Assembly: GCF_003352165.1 (NCBI RefSeq) | Contig: NZ_CP029176.1 | Span: 2,418,001 to 2,482,000 of the forward strand | From: Acidibrevibacterium fodinaquatile | GTDB taxonomy: Bacteria; Pseudomonadota; Alphaproteobacteria; Acetobacterales; Acetobacteraceae | Length of the DNA: 64,000 bases | Direction of reading: 5' to 3' | Part shown: in pieces, positions 38,202-50,484 of the stretch | Position numbering within the stretch: the first letter of the stretch is position 1 | Layout: every line of letters starts with the position of its first letter | Notes under the pieces: generated by a model | The model's database searches: none | What the model saw: only the letters and a program-made list of their open reading frames with translations | Told to the model about the DNA's origin: nothing | Translations under genes and position numbers: made by a program

Positions 38202-39082
38202 AGCCGCCCTCCCCGGCTGCGCGCCGCCAGCGTCTCGATCAGCGACACCGCGGCGAGGCCCAGCATCGACATCGCCGCCGCCATGAACAAAGCCGCCCAG
38301 ATCTGCACCGTCTGGCCATAATAGGAGCCCGCGAGCAGCCGCGCGCCGAGCCCGGCCTGCGCCCCGGTCGGCAATTCCGCGACGATCGCACCGACCAGGG
38401 CGAGCGTCACGGCGATGCGGAGAGCAGGGAACAAAAACCCGAGCGAGGCCGGAAAGCGCAGCAGCGAAAACACCTGCGCCGGCCGCGCGTCATAGGTGCG
38501 CAGGAGATCGAGCTGCAGCGGATCGGGCGCGCGCAAGCCCTTCACCATGCCGACGGTGATGGGGAAAAACGCGAGATAGCCGGCGATCGCCGCTTTCGGC
38601 AGCAACCCGGTGATGCCGAGATTGCCGAGCACGACAACGACCATCGGCGCGATCGCGAGCACCGGAACCGTCTGGCTCGCGATCACCCAAGGCATCAATG
38701 AGCGGTCGAGCAGACGGACATGAACGATGCCGATGGCGAGCAGAAGGCCGAACGCGAGCGCAAAACCGAGCCCGGCGAGGGCTGCCGAAACCGTCACCCA
38801 AGCGTGATAGACGAGGCTGCGCGGCGAGGTCACCGGATGCGTAAACAGGCTTTGCTCGAGTTCGACCGCGATCTGATGCGGCGCCGGCAAAACCGGCCGC
38901 GTCATCGACCAGGTGGCGGCGACGAGATCACGCGCCCCCGCCCCTTCCGCCAATTGCTCGCGCGCTTGCGGCGCGTTGAGGAAAATCGCGCCGAGATACC
39001 AAACGATCAGCAACACGCCGATGATCGCAATCAGCGGCAAAACCGCGCCTTCCCGCGCGAACGGCGTGCGGCCGCTGCGCAT
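38198..39082 (-). CDS. ABC transporter permease (second)
   Basis: A 294-residue permease of the same family as its neighbour, with the EAA-like loop LLRTYDARPAQVFSLLRFPA and then LGFLFPALRIAVTLALVGAIVAE. Having two different permeases suggests a heterodimeric channel, as in several NMT1-type importers. It starts seven bases after the ATPase gene. Confidence 0.87.
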   Translation of the reverse strand: MRSGRTPFAREGAVLPLIAIIGVLLIVWYLGAIFLNAPQAREQLAEGAGARDLVAATWSMTRPVLPAPHQIAVELEQSLFTHPVTSPRSLVYHAWVTVSAALAGLGFALAFGLLLAIGIVHVRLLDRSLMPWVIASQTVPVLAIAPMVVVVLGNLGITGLLPKAAIAGYLAFFPITVGMVKGLRAPDPLQLDLLRTYDARPAQVFSLLRFPASLGFLFPALRIAVTLALVGAIVAELPTGAQAGLGARLLAGSYYGQTVQIWAALFMAAAMSMLGLAAVSLIETLAARSRGGRL

Positions 39083-39089
39083 CTAGCGC

Positions 39090-39917
39090 TCAATCATAGG
39101 AATGCCCGGCGCGCAACGCCTCGCGCACCCGGTGGGCGACGGCAAGGAAAGCCGGAGTCTCACGCAGATCGAGATCACGCGTCGCCGGCAAATCGTTCTC
39201 GATAATCTCAACGACACGCCCCGGCCGCGCCGACATGACAACGATGCGGGTCGAGAGAAACACCGCCTCGGGGATGGAGTGCGTGACGAACACCGCCGTC
39301 ATGCTGGTGCGCCGCCAGAGTTCGTGGAGATGGAGATTGAGCCCGTCGCGGGTGATTTCGTCGAGCGCACCGAACGGTTCGTCCATCAGGAGAAGTTGCG
39401 GCTCGAACGCGAGCGCACGCGCAATCGAAACCCGCTGCTGCATGCCGCCGGAAAGCTGCCAGGGGAATTTGCGCGCGAAATCGCCGAGCCCGACAAGGCC
39501 GAGATAACGCGCCGCCCGGCTTTCGCGCTCGCGCCGCGCCATCCCCATGATCTCGAGCGGCAGCATGACGTTGCGCGCGACGTTGCGCCATGGATAGAGC
39601 GCCGGCGCCTGAAAGACATAGCCATAGGCGCGGCGCCGGCGGGCTTGCTCTGGGGTCATGCCGTTGACCAGCAGCGACCCCGAGGTTGGGCGTTCGAGAT
39701 CGGCGATGGCGCGAAGCAACGTCGTCTTGCCACAGCCGGACGGGCCGATGAGCGAGACGAAATCCCCGGCCGCGATGCTGAGATCGACCCCGGAGAGTGC
39801 GGTCACGCGCTGGCCACCGGCATCAAACACCAAGGAGACATCGCGCGCCGATACCACCGCCGCCGGGATCACCGTCTCGTCGCGCATGGCCGTCTCAAGC
39901 AGCGCCATCTCCGCCAT
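39090..39917 (-). CDS. ABC transporter ATP-binding protein
   Basis: A 275-residue nucleotide-binding subunit of the SsuB/TauB type. Walker A is GPSGCGKTTLL, the signature LSGGMQQRVSIARAL, Walker B LLLMDEPFGALDEITR, and the switch histidine is in VFVTHSIPEAV. It lies directly next to the amidohydrolase gene (stop and next start are adjacent), which ties the importer to pyrimidine breakdown. Confidence 0.93.
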   Translation of the reverse strand: MAEMALLETAMRDETVIPAAVVSARDVSLVFDAGGQRVTALSGVDLSIAAGDFVSLIGPSGCGKTTLLRAIADLERPTSGSLLVNGMTPEQARRRRAYGYVFQAPALYPWRNVARNVMLPLEIMGMARRERESRAARYLGLVGLGDFARKFPWQLSGGMQQRVSIARALAFEPQLLLMDEPFGALDEITRDGLNLHLHELWRRTSMTAVFVTHSIPEAVFLSTRIVVMSARPGRVVEIIENDLPATRDLDLRETPAFLAVAHRVREALRAGHSYD

Positions 39918-41183
39918 TCAGGCTCGTGCCCCCTCCGCCAGCCGGGCATCGGTCGCGAGCACGGCGCGCAGCAGCACATCGGCCCCCGCCGCGACATGTT
40001 CGGGCTCGGCTTTTTCCAATTCATTATGGCTGACGCCGCGCTCGCACGGGACAAAGATCATCGCCGTCGGCGCGACCGCGGCGACGTAAGCCGCATCATG
40101 CCCGGCGCCGGAGATGATCTCGCGCGAGGGCAGCCCGAGATCGCGCGCCGCCTCGCGTACCGCATCGACGCACGCCTTGGCGAAGGGCACCGGCGGCGAG
40201 TTCCAGACACGCTCCAACGCAAGCGAAACCCCGCTCGCCTCGGCGATGGCGTTGAGTTCGCTGGTGATCTCTTCCTCCATCGTCGCCAGCACGGCATCTT
40301 GCGGGTGGCGGATGTCGATGGTGAAAAACGTCTTGCCGGGGATGACGTTGCGGCTGTTGGGCTGTGCCTCGATCAACCCGACGGTCGCAACGGCGTGCGG
40401 CGCGTGGCGGCGGCCGACGGCGTTGATCGCCGCGATCATCTGCGCGCTCGCGAGCAACGCGTCTTTCCTCATCGGCATCGGCGTCGAGCCGGCATGGCAA
40501 TCCTCGCCCTCGACCGTCACCTCGTACCAACGCATCCCCTGGACGTCGGTCACGACGCCGATGATTTTACCTTCCGCTTCCAGGATCGGACCCTGTTCGA
40601 TATGGAGTTCGAAGAACGCCGAAAGCGGGTGCGCGCCGCACGGTGCCTCGCCGCGATAGCCGATCCGCTCGAGTTCCTCGCCGAAACTCTTGCCTTCGCG
40701 ATCGGCGCGGGCATAGGCGTACTCGCGCGAAAATTTGCCCGCAAACACGCCGGAGGCAAGCATCGCGGGGGCAAAGCGCGAGCCCTCCTCATTGGTCCAG
40801 TCGATAACTTCGATCGGCGCCTCGGTCTCGATCCCGGCCTCATTCAGCGTGCGCAGCAATTCGAGGCCGGAGAGAACGCCGATGATGCCATCGAATTTGC
40901 CGCCCGAGGGCTGCGTATCGAGATGGCTTCCGACCGCGATCGGCGCGAGATTGGGGTTTTTGCCGGGTCGGCGCGCAAAAATATTGCCCATATCATCAAC
41001 GGTGATGCTGCACCCAGCTTTCTTGCAGGCATCGACGAACCAATCCCGCACCCGCCGATCGAGATCAGAAAGCGTCAGGCGCCGCACGCCACCCTTGGCG
41101 GTCGCGCCGATTTGCGCGGTCTCCATGATGGTGTCCCAAAGCCGCTCGGCATTGATCCGGAGATTGGTGGCTTTCTGGCTCAT
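39918..41183 (-). CDS. N-carbamoyl-beta-alanine amidohydrolase (M20 family)
   Basis: A 421-residue zinc hydrolase of the beta-ureidopropionase/allantoate amidohydrolase group. Metal-site segments are GSHLDTQPSGGKFDG, DWTNEEGSRFAPAM, HIEQGPILE, and SGAGHDAAY near the C-terminus. In this operon it should do the last step of reductive pyrimidine breakdown, cleaving N-carbamoyl-beta-alanine to beta-alanine, CO2 and ammonia. L-carbamoylase activity is an alternative for the family. The ATG at 41183 overlaps the preA stop by four bases. Confidence 0.88.
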   Translation of the reverse strand: MSQKATNLRINAERLWDTIMETAQIGATAKGGVRRLTLSDLDRRVRDWFVDACKKAGCSITVDDMGNIFARRPGKNPNLAPIAVGSHLDTQPSGGKFDGIIGVLSGLELLRTLNEAGIETEAPIEVIDWTNEEGSRFAPAMLASGVFAGKFSREYAYARADREGKSFGEELERIGYRGEAPCGAHPLSAFFELHIEQGPILEAEGKIIGVVTDVQGMRWYEVTVEGEDCHAGSTPMPMRKDALLASAQMIAAINAVGRRHAPHAVATVGLIEAQPNSRNVIPGKTFFTIDIRHPQDAVLATMEEEITSELNAIAEASGVSLALERVWNSPPVPFAKACVDAVREAARDLGLPSREIISGAGHDAAYVAAVAPTAMIFVPCERGVSHNELEKAEPEHVAAGADVLLRAVLATDARLAEGARA

Positions 41184-42454
41184 TCCGCGGCCTCCCGGAG
41201 AGGGTTGTTCGGGTGGTGTTTCCAGGTCAGTTTCGGCTTGCCGGTTGGCACCTCGACCATGCTGATGCAATTTTCCACCGGGCAGACATGATGGCAGAGA
41301 TTGCAGCCGACGCATTCGGCGTCGATCACCGAGAAGTGCCGCCCGCCCTGTTCGCGCGTGAACGCGATCGCCTGATGCGAAGTGTCCTCACAAGCGATGT
41401 AACAAAGGCCGCATTGGATGCAGAGCGCCTGATCGATGCGGGCGATGGTTTTGTAGTTGAGATCGAGCGCCTCCCAATTGACGAAATTCTTGACCGCGCG
41501 GCCGGTGAAATCGGCGATCCGGGCATAGCCCTTCTCGTCCATCCAGTTCGAAAGCCCAGCCGCCATGTCTTCGACGATCCGAAACCCGCGATGCATCGCA
41601 GCCGTGCAAACCTGCACCGAGCCTGCGCCGAGCGCGATGAATTCGGCGGCATCGCGCCAGGTCGAAATACCCCCGATGCCGGAAATCGGAAGTGAAGCGG
41701 TTTCTGGATCGCGCGCGATCTCGGCGACCATGCGGAGTGCGATCGGCTTCACCGCCGGGCCGCAATAGCCGCCATGCGACCCCTGCCCGCCGACCACTGG
41801 TTCGGGCGCCATGGCGTCAAGATCGACGGCGACGATCGATTGGACAGTGTTGATCAGCGAGACGGCATCGGCGCCGCCACGCTTTGCCGCCCGCGCCGGC
41901 GCCCGGATATCGGTGATGTTGGGGGTGAGTTTGACGATCACCGGCATGCGCGAATGCTGCTTGCACCAGCGCGTCACCATCTCGACATACTCGGGCACCT
42001 GGCCGACCGCCGAACCCATGCCGCGCTCTGACATGCCATGCGGGCAGCCGAAATTGAGTTCGATGCCGTCAGCGCCGGTTTCCTCGACCAGCGGCAGGAT
42101 GCGGCGCCAGCTTTCCTCCTCGCACGGCACCATCAGGCTGACGATCACGGCGCGATCCGGCCAATCGCGCTTGACCGTTTTGATCTCGCGCAGATTGACC
42201 GCGAGCGGGCGGTCGGTGATCAGCTCGATATTGGAAAATCCCGCCATCCGCGCGCCGTTGAACGAGGTCGCGCCGTAGCGGCTGGAGACATTGACGATCG
42301 GCGGATCCTCGCCGAGCGTCTTCCAGACGACGCCGCCCCAGCCGGCGCGAAAGGCGCGAACGACATTATATTCCTTGTCGGTCGGCGGCGCCGAGGCGAG
42401 CCAGAACGGGTTCGGCGCCTTGATACCCGCAAATTCGACGCGAAGATCAGCCAT
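41180..42454 (-). CDS. preA: NAD-dependent dihydropyrimidine dehydrogenase, PreA subunit
   Basis: The 424-residue catalytic subunit that reduces uracil or thymine with FMN. The N-terminal TIM-barrel has PNPFWLASAPPTDKEYNVVR, the catalytic region ELNFGCPHGMSERGMG, and GIGGISTWRDAAEF. The C-terminus carries two 4Fe-4S clusters: CIQCGLCYIACEDTSHQAI and CVGCNLCHHVCPVENC. The ATG at 42454 overlaps the end of preT by eight bases. Together with PreT it forms the bacterial equivalent of mammalian DPD. Confidence 0.95.
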   Translation of the reverse strand: MADLRVEFAGIKAPNPFWLASAPPTDKEYNVVRAFRAGWGGVVWKTLGEDPPIVNVSSRYGATSFNGARMAGFSNIELITDRPLAVNLREIKTVKRDWPDRAVIVSLMVPCEEESWRRILPLVEETGADGIELNFGCPHGMSERGMGSAVGQVPEYVEMVTRWCKQHSRMPVIVKLTPNITDIRAPARAAKRGGADAVSLINTVQSIVAVDLDAMAPEPVVGGQGSHGGYCGPAVKPIALRMVAEIARDPETASLPISGIGGISTWRDAAEFIALGAGSVQVCTAAMHRGFRIVEDMAAGLSNWMDEKGYARIADFTGRAVKNFVNWEALDLNYKTIARIDQALCIQCGLCYIACEDTSHQAIAFTREQGGRHFSVIDAECVGCNLCHHVCPVENCISMVEVPTGKPKLTWKHHPNNPLREAAE

Positions 42455-43820
42455 GGGCGTGCTCCTTCTCCCCCGCCAGCGCGGCATCGATCGCCGCCGC
42501 CGCGATCTTGCCGTCTTGGACCGCGCGCACTGTGAGATCGATCCCGGCGACGCAATCGCCGCCGGCATAAACGCCGGCAAGGCTGGTGCGGCGCGCGGCA
42601 TCGACAACGATTCGGCCATCGCGCACCACCGGGAAATCCTCATGCTCGGGAAGAATGAAGCGCTGGCCAACGGCTTTGAAGACCTGATCGGCGCCGAGGG
42701 TGAATTCGCCGCCCTCGAGCACGACCCTGCCCTGCTCATCGAGGCGGGTGCGCGCAAAAACCACGCCGCGCACCGCGCCCGCCTCGCCGATCACCCGCAC
42801 CGGCGTTGCGAAATGGCGGATGGTGACGCCATGGGTCTGCGCCCAGGCTTGCTCATCATGGGTTGCCGACATTTGCGCAGGCCCACGGCGATAGACGATC
42901 GTGACCTCTTCGGCGCCGAGGAGACGCGCCTGGGTCGCGGCATCGATCGCCGTATTGCCGCCGCCGATGACCACGACGCGGCGCCCGATCGGGATCTCCG
43001 CCTTGTCCGGCGCCTGCCGCAGCCGGGCGATGAACGAGACCGCGTCCTCGAGGCCGAAAAGCGGCGTCTCCTCGATCCCGAGCGCGTTCACGCCGCCCTG
43101 GCCAAGGCCGAGGAAGACGGCGTCATAGTCGCGCCGCAGCCTCGCGAGCGAGAGATCGACCCCGAGCGCGCGGCCGGTGGTGATGCTGATATTACCGATG
43201 CCAAGAAGAAAATCGATTTCACGGCGGGCGAAATCATCGGGGAGTTTGTAGGCGGCGATGCCATATTCATTGAGCCCGCCGGGCTTGCCGCGCGCCTCGA
43301 ACACCTCGGCGCGGTGGCCGGCGCGGGCGAGGCGATGGGCGCAGGCGAGGCCGGCGGGGCCGGCGCCGATGATGGCGATGCGCCGCCCGCTCGCCGGGGC
43401 GGCAACGAAGGGATGGCGGTTCCGCGCCATCAGCCAATCGGTCGCGCGCCGCTGCAAGGCGCCGATCGCGACCGGGCGTTCTTCCTCCTTCATGCGCACG
43501 CAAGCGCGCTCGCAGAGGATCTCCGTCGGGCAGACGCGGGCGCAGCTTCCGCCGAAAATATTCTCCTCGAGAATTTTGATGGCGGCGCCGGCCAGGTTGC
43601 CGGTCGCGATGCCGCGGATGAAGCCGGGGACATCGATCCCGGTCGGGCAGGCCGCGGTGCAGGGGGCGTCGAAACAAAAATAGCAGCGGTTGGCCTCGAC
43701 GATCGCGGCATCCGGCGACAGCGGTGGGTGGGCATCGACGAAATCGCCGGCGATTTCCGCCGATGGACGGCGATGGGCGACGATATCCGGAACGGCGGAG
43801 GCGTCGGTGGGGCCGGTCAT
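42447..43820 (-). CDS. preT: NAD-dependent dihydropyrimidine dehydrogenase, PreT subunit
   Basis: The 457-residue partner of PreA, which takes electrons from NADH. The N-terminus has the cysteine-rich iron-sulfur region (CYFCFDAPCTAACPTGIDVP and GSCARVCPTEILCERAC), then a first dinucleotide fold IIGAGPAGLACAHRLARAGH (FAD), and a second VVIGGGNTAIDAA (NADH). GVYAGGDCVAGIDLTVRAVQ near the end is typical of glutamate-synthase-small-subunit-like enzymes. It is the first gene of the minus-strand arm, facing the regulator across the operator. Confidence 0.95.
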   Translation of the reverse strand: MTGPTDASAVPDIVAHRRPSAEIAGDFVDAHPPLSPDAAIVEANRCYFCFDAPCTAACPTGIDVPGFIRGIATGNLAGAAIKILEENIFGGSCARVCPTEILCERACVRMKEEERPVAIGALQRRATDWLMARNRHPFVAAPASGRRIAIIGAGPAGLACAHRLARAGHRAEVFEARGKPGGLNEYGIAAYKLPDDFARREIDFLLGIGNISITTGRALGVDLSLARLRRDYDAVFLGLGQGGVNALGIEETPLFGLEDAVSFIARLRQAPDKAEIPIGRRVVVIGGGNTAIDAATQARLLGAEEVTIVYRRGPAQMSATHDEQAWAQTHGVTIRHFATPVRVIGEAGAVRGVVFARTRLDEQGRVVLEGGEFTLGADQVFKAVGQRFILPEHEDFPVVRDGRIVVDAARRTSLAGVYAGGDCVAGIDLTVRAVQDGKIAAAAIDAALAGEKEHAHG

Positions 43821-43871
43821 GGGCGCGCGGGGCTCCGTTTGCTGAGTTTCTGCGGCGTAGCGTGATAGAAA

Positions 43872-43887
43872 TTGACTGCCTGGTCAA
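43872..43887. promoter_or_regulatory. RutR-type operator
   Basis: TTGACTGCCTGGTCAA matches the E. coli RutR consensus TTGACCA-NN-TGGTCAA at 12 of 14 fixed positions; the right half is perfect. It is in the divergent gap between preT (start 43820, minus) and the RutR-like gene (plus), exactly where a shared operator should be. In E. coli, RutR binding is released by uracil and thymine. Confidence 0.72.
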
Positions 43888-43898
43888 CTTCTTTCACA

Positions 43899-46569
<2,671 letters not shown>

Positions 46570-46682
46570 GGCGTGCCCGGCCTCGCCGACGTGCTCGATG
46601 CGACGAACACCGCCGGCGCCTTCAGCGCCATCACTCTCAAACGCCCATCCAACCAACCGAAAATCCGGTTATGGGAGGTGCG

Positions 46683-48359
46683 TCAGCTCGCCGGCAGACG
46701 CGCATAGAGAAACAGTGTCACCCGCCGTCCGCGCCCGAGATCGAAACCGTCAAGTGTCGCAATTGGGGTTGTTGGCACCCCGAGCGCGTTGGCGGCAGCA
46801 AGAAAGGCGTCGCGTTCGGCGGCATCGACCAGCACCACCCGGCCGCCATCGGCGAGAAACCGCGCGGCATCCCCGGGGCCGGTGAGAAACCGCGTCTTGG
46901 TGCCGACGACGAAGCGGAGGCTCGGCTCCTGGTAACCGATGGCGCCGAACCCCTCCCCGGCCGGCGTCCGGCCGGCGAGCACGGCTGCGACCCTCGGCGC
47001 GATCCAGAGCGCATCAAGATGCGGCAATTCGGCTTCCAGAACCGCCCAATAGAGCAACGGCGCGAGCAGCAAAGCCCGCCCCGTGGCCACGCGCGTATCG
47101 CCGGCCCAGGCCGCGGGCATGACCGCCCAAGCGATCACGGCGGCTGCGAGACATCCGGGAACGCCGTATAAATTCGCGCGCCCCAACCCCGGCGCGACGA
47201 AGAAGGGAAGCAACGCGGCGCCGACCCCGAGCACCGCCAGCGCCAAGGCGAACGCGCCAGCCGAGAGACGCGCGAGCCAAAGCGGCGCCGGCCGTTCGCG
47301 CGCCAGCAGACTCGTCGCGACGATCATCAGAATTGCCGGAAACAGGGGCAGCGGATAATGCGGGAGCTTGGTCGGCGCTGCCTCGAACACCAGCCAGGAC
47401 GGCACGATCCAGGCAAGCAGGAACTGCCCGCGCCGCGTCTTTCGTGCCGCCCAAAACGCCGGCAGCGCCGCGAACAACGCGAGGCTCGCGGGAAACAAGG
47501 TGAGCGGCAGGAGGAGAAGATGCGTGCCCGGCGGCGCGCCGTGGCCGTTGCTGACCCCGGTGATCTTGCCGCCGAGATCATGGCCGAGCGAATCGACGAA
47601 AAACGCGCCATGCGTTGCGATCGCGATGGCGCTGAACCAGGGCAGCGTCACGGCGAGAAAAATCGGCACGCCGAGCTTCGGGCGCAATGATGCGAGGCAC
47701 GCGAGCCCTTCCCGCTCCCGCCGCCAAAGCGCGGCGAGCGCGAGCACCATGATCGAAAGACCCGCAACCATCGGCGTCACCGGTCCCTTGAGAAGGACGC
47801 CGGCGGCGAGCGCGAGCCAAAACAGCGCCGCCTGCCATCGCCCGAAACCGGCCGGGTCGAGCCAGGCGCGCGAAAGCAGCCCCATCGCAACGGTGGTGAC
47901 GCCGAGCAGGGCGGCGTCGGTCTTGGCGATATCGTGTTCAACGACGAGCAGCAGCGCGGCCGCGAGCAGGGCGGCGGCCAGGCGGGCCGCCCCTTCCCCG
48001 ACCAGGGCAATGCCGAAACGGTAGGTTGCGAGCACGGCGAGCAGCGCGCCGAGCAGCGATGGCAGGCGATAGCGCCAGATCGGATTAGCCTCGCCGAGGC
48101 CGAGCCGCTCGGCGGCGGCAACGAACGGCAATTGCGCCCAATAAATGCCGACCGGCTTCAGATTGCGTGCTTCCGGCCCGTTCTGGATGCGAATGACGTC
48201 ACCGCTCTCCAGCATCTGCTTCGTCGCCTGGGCGAAACGCGATTCGTCGCGATCGCCGGGCGGCAGCGAGAAAAACCCCGGCAGCCAGAGAATGACGCAA
48301 AAGAGAACGAGAAACCCCCGCGGCCAGCGGGTGCGGAGAAGGCGGGGCAAGGGATCCAT
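46683..48359 (-). CDS. GT39-like membrane glycosyltransferase (ArnT/PMT type)
   Basis: A 558-residue protein with about eleven transmembrane helices. The first periplasmic loop has PPGDRDESRFAQATKQML, the D-E pair of the GT-C family, and RNLKPVGIYWAQLPF, typical of the ArnT/PMT type, which move sugars from lipid carriers. The C-terminal part is a small soluble domain. The acceptor is unknown: lipid A, a glycan or a protein are possible. It is convergent with dut and stands alone. Confidence 0.83.
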   Translation of the reverse strand: MDPLPRLLRTRWPRGFLVLFCVILWLPGFFSLPPGDRDESRFAQATKQMLESGDVIRIQNGPEARNLKPVGIYWAQLPFVAAAERLGLGEANPIWRYRLPSLLGALLAVLATYRFGIALVGEGAARLAAALLAAALLLVVEHDIAKTDAALLGVTTVAMGLLSRAWLDPAGFGRWQAALFWLALAAGVLLKGPVTPMVAGLSIMVLALAALWRREREGLACLASLRPKLGVPIFLAVTLPWFSAIAIATHGAFFVDSLGHDLGGKITGVSNGHGAPPGTHLLLLPLTLFPASLALFAALPAFWAARKTRRGQFLLAWIVPSWLVFEAAPTKLPHYPLPLFPAILMIVATSLLARERPAPLWLARLSAGAFALALAVLGVGAALLPFFVAPGLGRANLYGVPGCLAAAVIAWAVMPAAWAGDTRVATGRALLLAPLLYWAVLEAELPHLDALWIAPRVAAVLAGRTPAGEGFGAIGYQEPSLRFVVGTKTRFLTGPGDAARFLADGGRVVLVDAAERDAFLAAANALGVPTTPIATLDGFDLGRGRRVTLFLYARLPAS

Positions 48360-48442
48360 CCCCCCACCATGCGAGGAGGCTCGGATTTACGCCATATTTC
48401 TCCGCGCATGACAGACAGGCGATAAGCGGCACCGATGAGGCG

Positions 48443-50464
48443 CTACTTCGCCGGTTTTGCCACCGGTTGTTTTGCACCGCCGGCCGGCGTTTTCGCCTCG
48501 GTCGCGGGATCGGCAGGCTCCTCCTCGGCGATCACGTCTGCGGGCTCGGGCTCGGCGGTCTGCCATGGCACCGTCGCCACCACCAGATTGACGCCGCCAT
48601 GACGCAGCAGCGCACGCCGCAGGCGCTGGGCGTTGCGGGTGTGGAGAAACATCTCCCACCAGCGGCCTTCCACCACCTCCGGGATCACCACCATCACCGG
48701 GCGGCCGGGAAAGCGTTTTTCGAGATCGAGCGCCGCCCGCAAAAGCGGCGCCACCATGCTGCGGAACGGGGAATTTTCGATCAGGAGATGCGGCGGCGGC
48801 AGACCCGCGCGCTTGGCGGGCTGCTCGACATAGCGGCGCCAATTATCGCGCAGCCGCTTCTCATGGGCGGCTTCCTCCTCGCCGGCGCCCTCTGGCCCCT
48901 CAAGCGCGGTCAAATGGAGCGCAAAAACATCCGGGGAAGTCCGCAGCGCGAAATTCAGCGCCTTGCGCCCAAGCCGATCCCAGCGCTCGATCGGCAGCAA
49001 GACGACCGGCGGCTCATAATGCGCGAACTGCACCCGCCGATCGCGCGCGCCAAGGATGGCCGCATCCAACGTCGCGTAATAGCGGCGGATCGCGCGCAGC
49101 AGAAGAAGCATCGCCGGAATGATGGCAACCGTGATCCAGGCGCCCTCGACGAATTTCGCCACCAGAATGACGGCAAGCGCCAATCCGGTCGCGACGGCGC
49201 CGAAGCCGTTGATAACGAGGCGAAAATGCGCGCCAGCGCCATGCTCACCGCGCGCCCGCCACCAATGCACCGCCATCCCCGCTTGCGAGAGGGTAAAGGC
49301 AAGAAAGGCGCCGACCGCAAATAGCGGGATCAGCCGGTCGGTAACCCCATCGAACACGATCAGCAATAACCCGGCGCCGACAGCAAGGAACAAAACCCCG
49401 ACCGAATAGACCAGACGCCGCCCTGGCATCGCGAAAGCGTGGGGAAGATAGCTGTCCGCCGCGACCTGTCGGCAAAGACGGGGGAACCCGACGAAGCTGG
49501 TATTGGCGGAAAGACACAGCACCGCGAGAATGCCGGCGATGGTAAGGTAATAGAACCAACCTTGGCCATAGACCGCACCAATCAATTGCGAGAGCACGCT
49601 TTGGTAGCCCGGCGCCGTCTGATCCATCGCAGCGATACCGTAGACCCGCACGAGATAGGCGATCCCGAGCAGCAAAAACCCGAGCAGCACCACGATCGCG
49701 GTCAAGGTGCGGTGTGCGTTCACCACCACCGGCTCGCGAAACGCGCTGGTGCTGTTGCTTACCGCCTCGACCCCGGTCATCGCCGTGCAGCCGCTGGCAA
49801 ACGCCCGCAAGAGCAGCCAGAGCCCAACCGCCTCCCCCGCCTTGGCAAGCGGCGGCGGGCGGATCACCGCCGCTGGATGGCCGCCAGCGAGCAAGGTTTT
49901 GCCGACGCCGAGCACCAAGATGATCCCGAGCGAGCCGAGGAACAGATAGGTCGGCACCGCGAACGCAAGCCCCGATTCCTTGCTGCCGCGCAAATTGACC
50001 AGAGTGATCGCGGCGAGAATGGCAAGGCAAAGCCAGAGCGTAAAAGGCTGCAACGCCGGCAGCGCCGAAATCAGCGCCGCAACCCCCGACGAGATGCCGA
50101 CCGCGACGTTGAGCATATAGTCGATCATCAGCGCGATCGCGGCGAGCAGCCCGGCGTTGGCGCCGAGATTCTCAGAGGCAACGGTATAAGAGCCGCCATT
50201 CTTGGGATAGGCGGTGATGGTCTGGCGATAGGAAAAATAGAGAATAGCCAAAAGCGCGATGATCACCGCCGTCACCGGCGTGACGAAGCCGATCCCCGCC
50301 CCGCCTGCCGCCGCCAGGATGCTGAGTGTCGCCTCCGGCCCATAGGCCGCGGAACTCAGCCCATCGAGCCCCATCGCCGGCAAAGCCGGGACCAGCCCCA
50401 TGCGCTGCCCTTCGGCTTCGGTATTAGCGAGCTTACGCCCGAATAGGAGATCTCTCAGACTCAT
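48443..50464 (-). CDS. APC-family permease, KimA-like
   Basis: A 673-residue transporter with twelve predicted transmembrane helices (about 25-450) and a soluble C-terminal domain of about 220 residues. The opening LPAMGLDGLSSAAYGPEATL and SYRQTITAYPKNGGSYTVA belong to the APC superfamily branch that includes the potassium importer KimA. The C-terminal domain resembles the universal-stress-like domain of that branch. An amino-acid substrate is the alternative. The ATG at 50464 is preferred over a GTG one codon earlier. The tail (after 640) is rich in A, E, K and P. Confidence 0.8.
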   Translation of the reverse strand: MSLRDLLFGRKLANTEAEGQRMGLVPALPAMGLDGLSSAAYGPEATLSILAAAGGAGIGFVTPVTAVIIALLAILYFSYRQTITAYPKNGGSYTVASENLGANAGLLAAIALMIDYMLNVAVGISSGVAALISALPALQPFTLWLCLAILAAITLVNLRGSKESGLAFAVPTYLFLGSLGIILVLGVGKTLLAGGHPAAVIRPPPLAKAGEAVGLWLLLRAFASGCTAMTGVEAVSNSTSAFREPVVVNAHRTLTAIVVLLGFLLLGIAYLVRVYGIAAMDQTAPGYQSVLSQLIGAVYGQGWFYYLTIAGILAVLCLSANTSFVGFPRLCRQVAADSYLPHAFAMPGRRLVYSVGVLFLAVGAGLLLIVFDGVTDRLIPLFAVGAFLAFTLSQAGMAVHWWRARGEHGAGAHFRLVINGFGAVATGLALAVILVAKFVEGAWITVAIIPAMLLLLRAIRRYYATLDAAILGARDRRVQFAHYEPPVVLLPIERWDRLGRKALNFALRTSPDVFALHLTALEGPEGAGEEEAAHEKRLRDNWRRYVEQPAKRAGLPPPHLLIENSPFRSMVAPLLRAALDLEKRFPGRPVMVVIPEVVEGRWWEMFLHTRNAQRLRRALLRHGGVNLVVATVPWQTAEPEPADVIAEEEPADPATEAKTPAGGAKQPVAKPAK

Positions 50465-50484
50465 CACGTTTCCTTGTCACAAGG

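Noticed and set aside
39102-41291. 729-codon open frame opposite the ABC ATPase and amidohydrolase genes
   Set aside because: Both minus-strand genes have full sets of motifs; the plus-strand frame has none.
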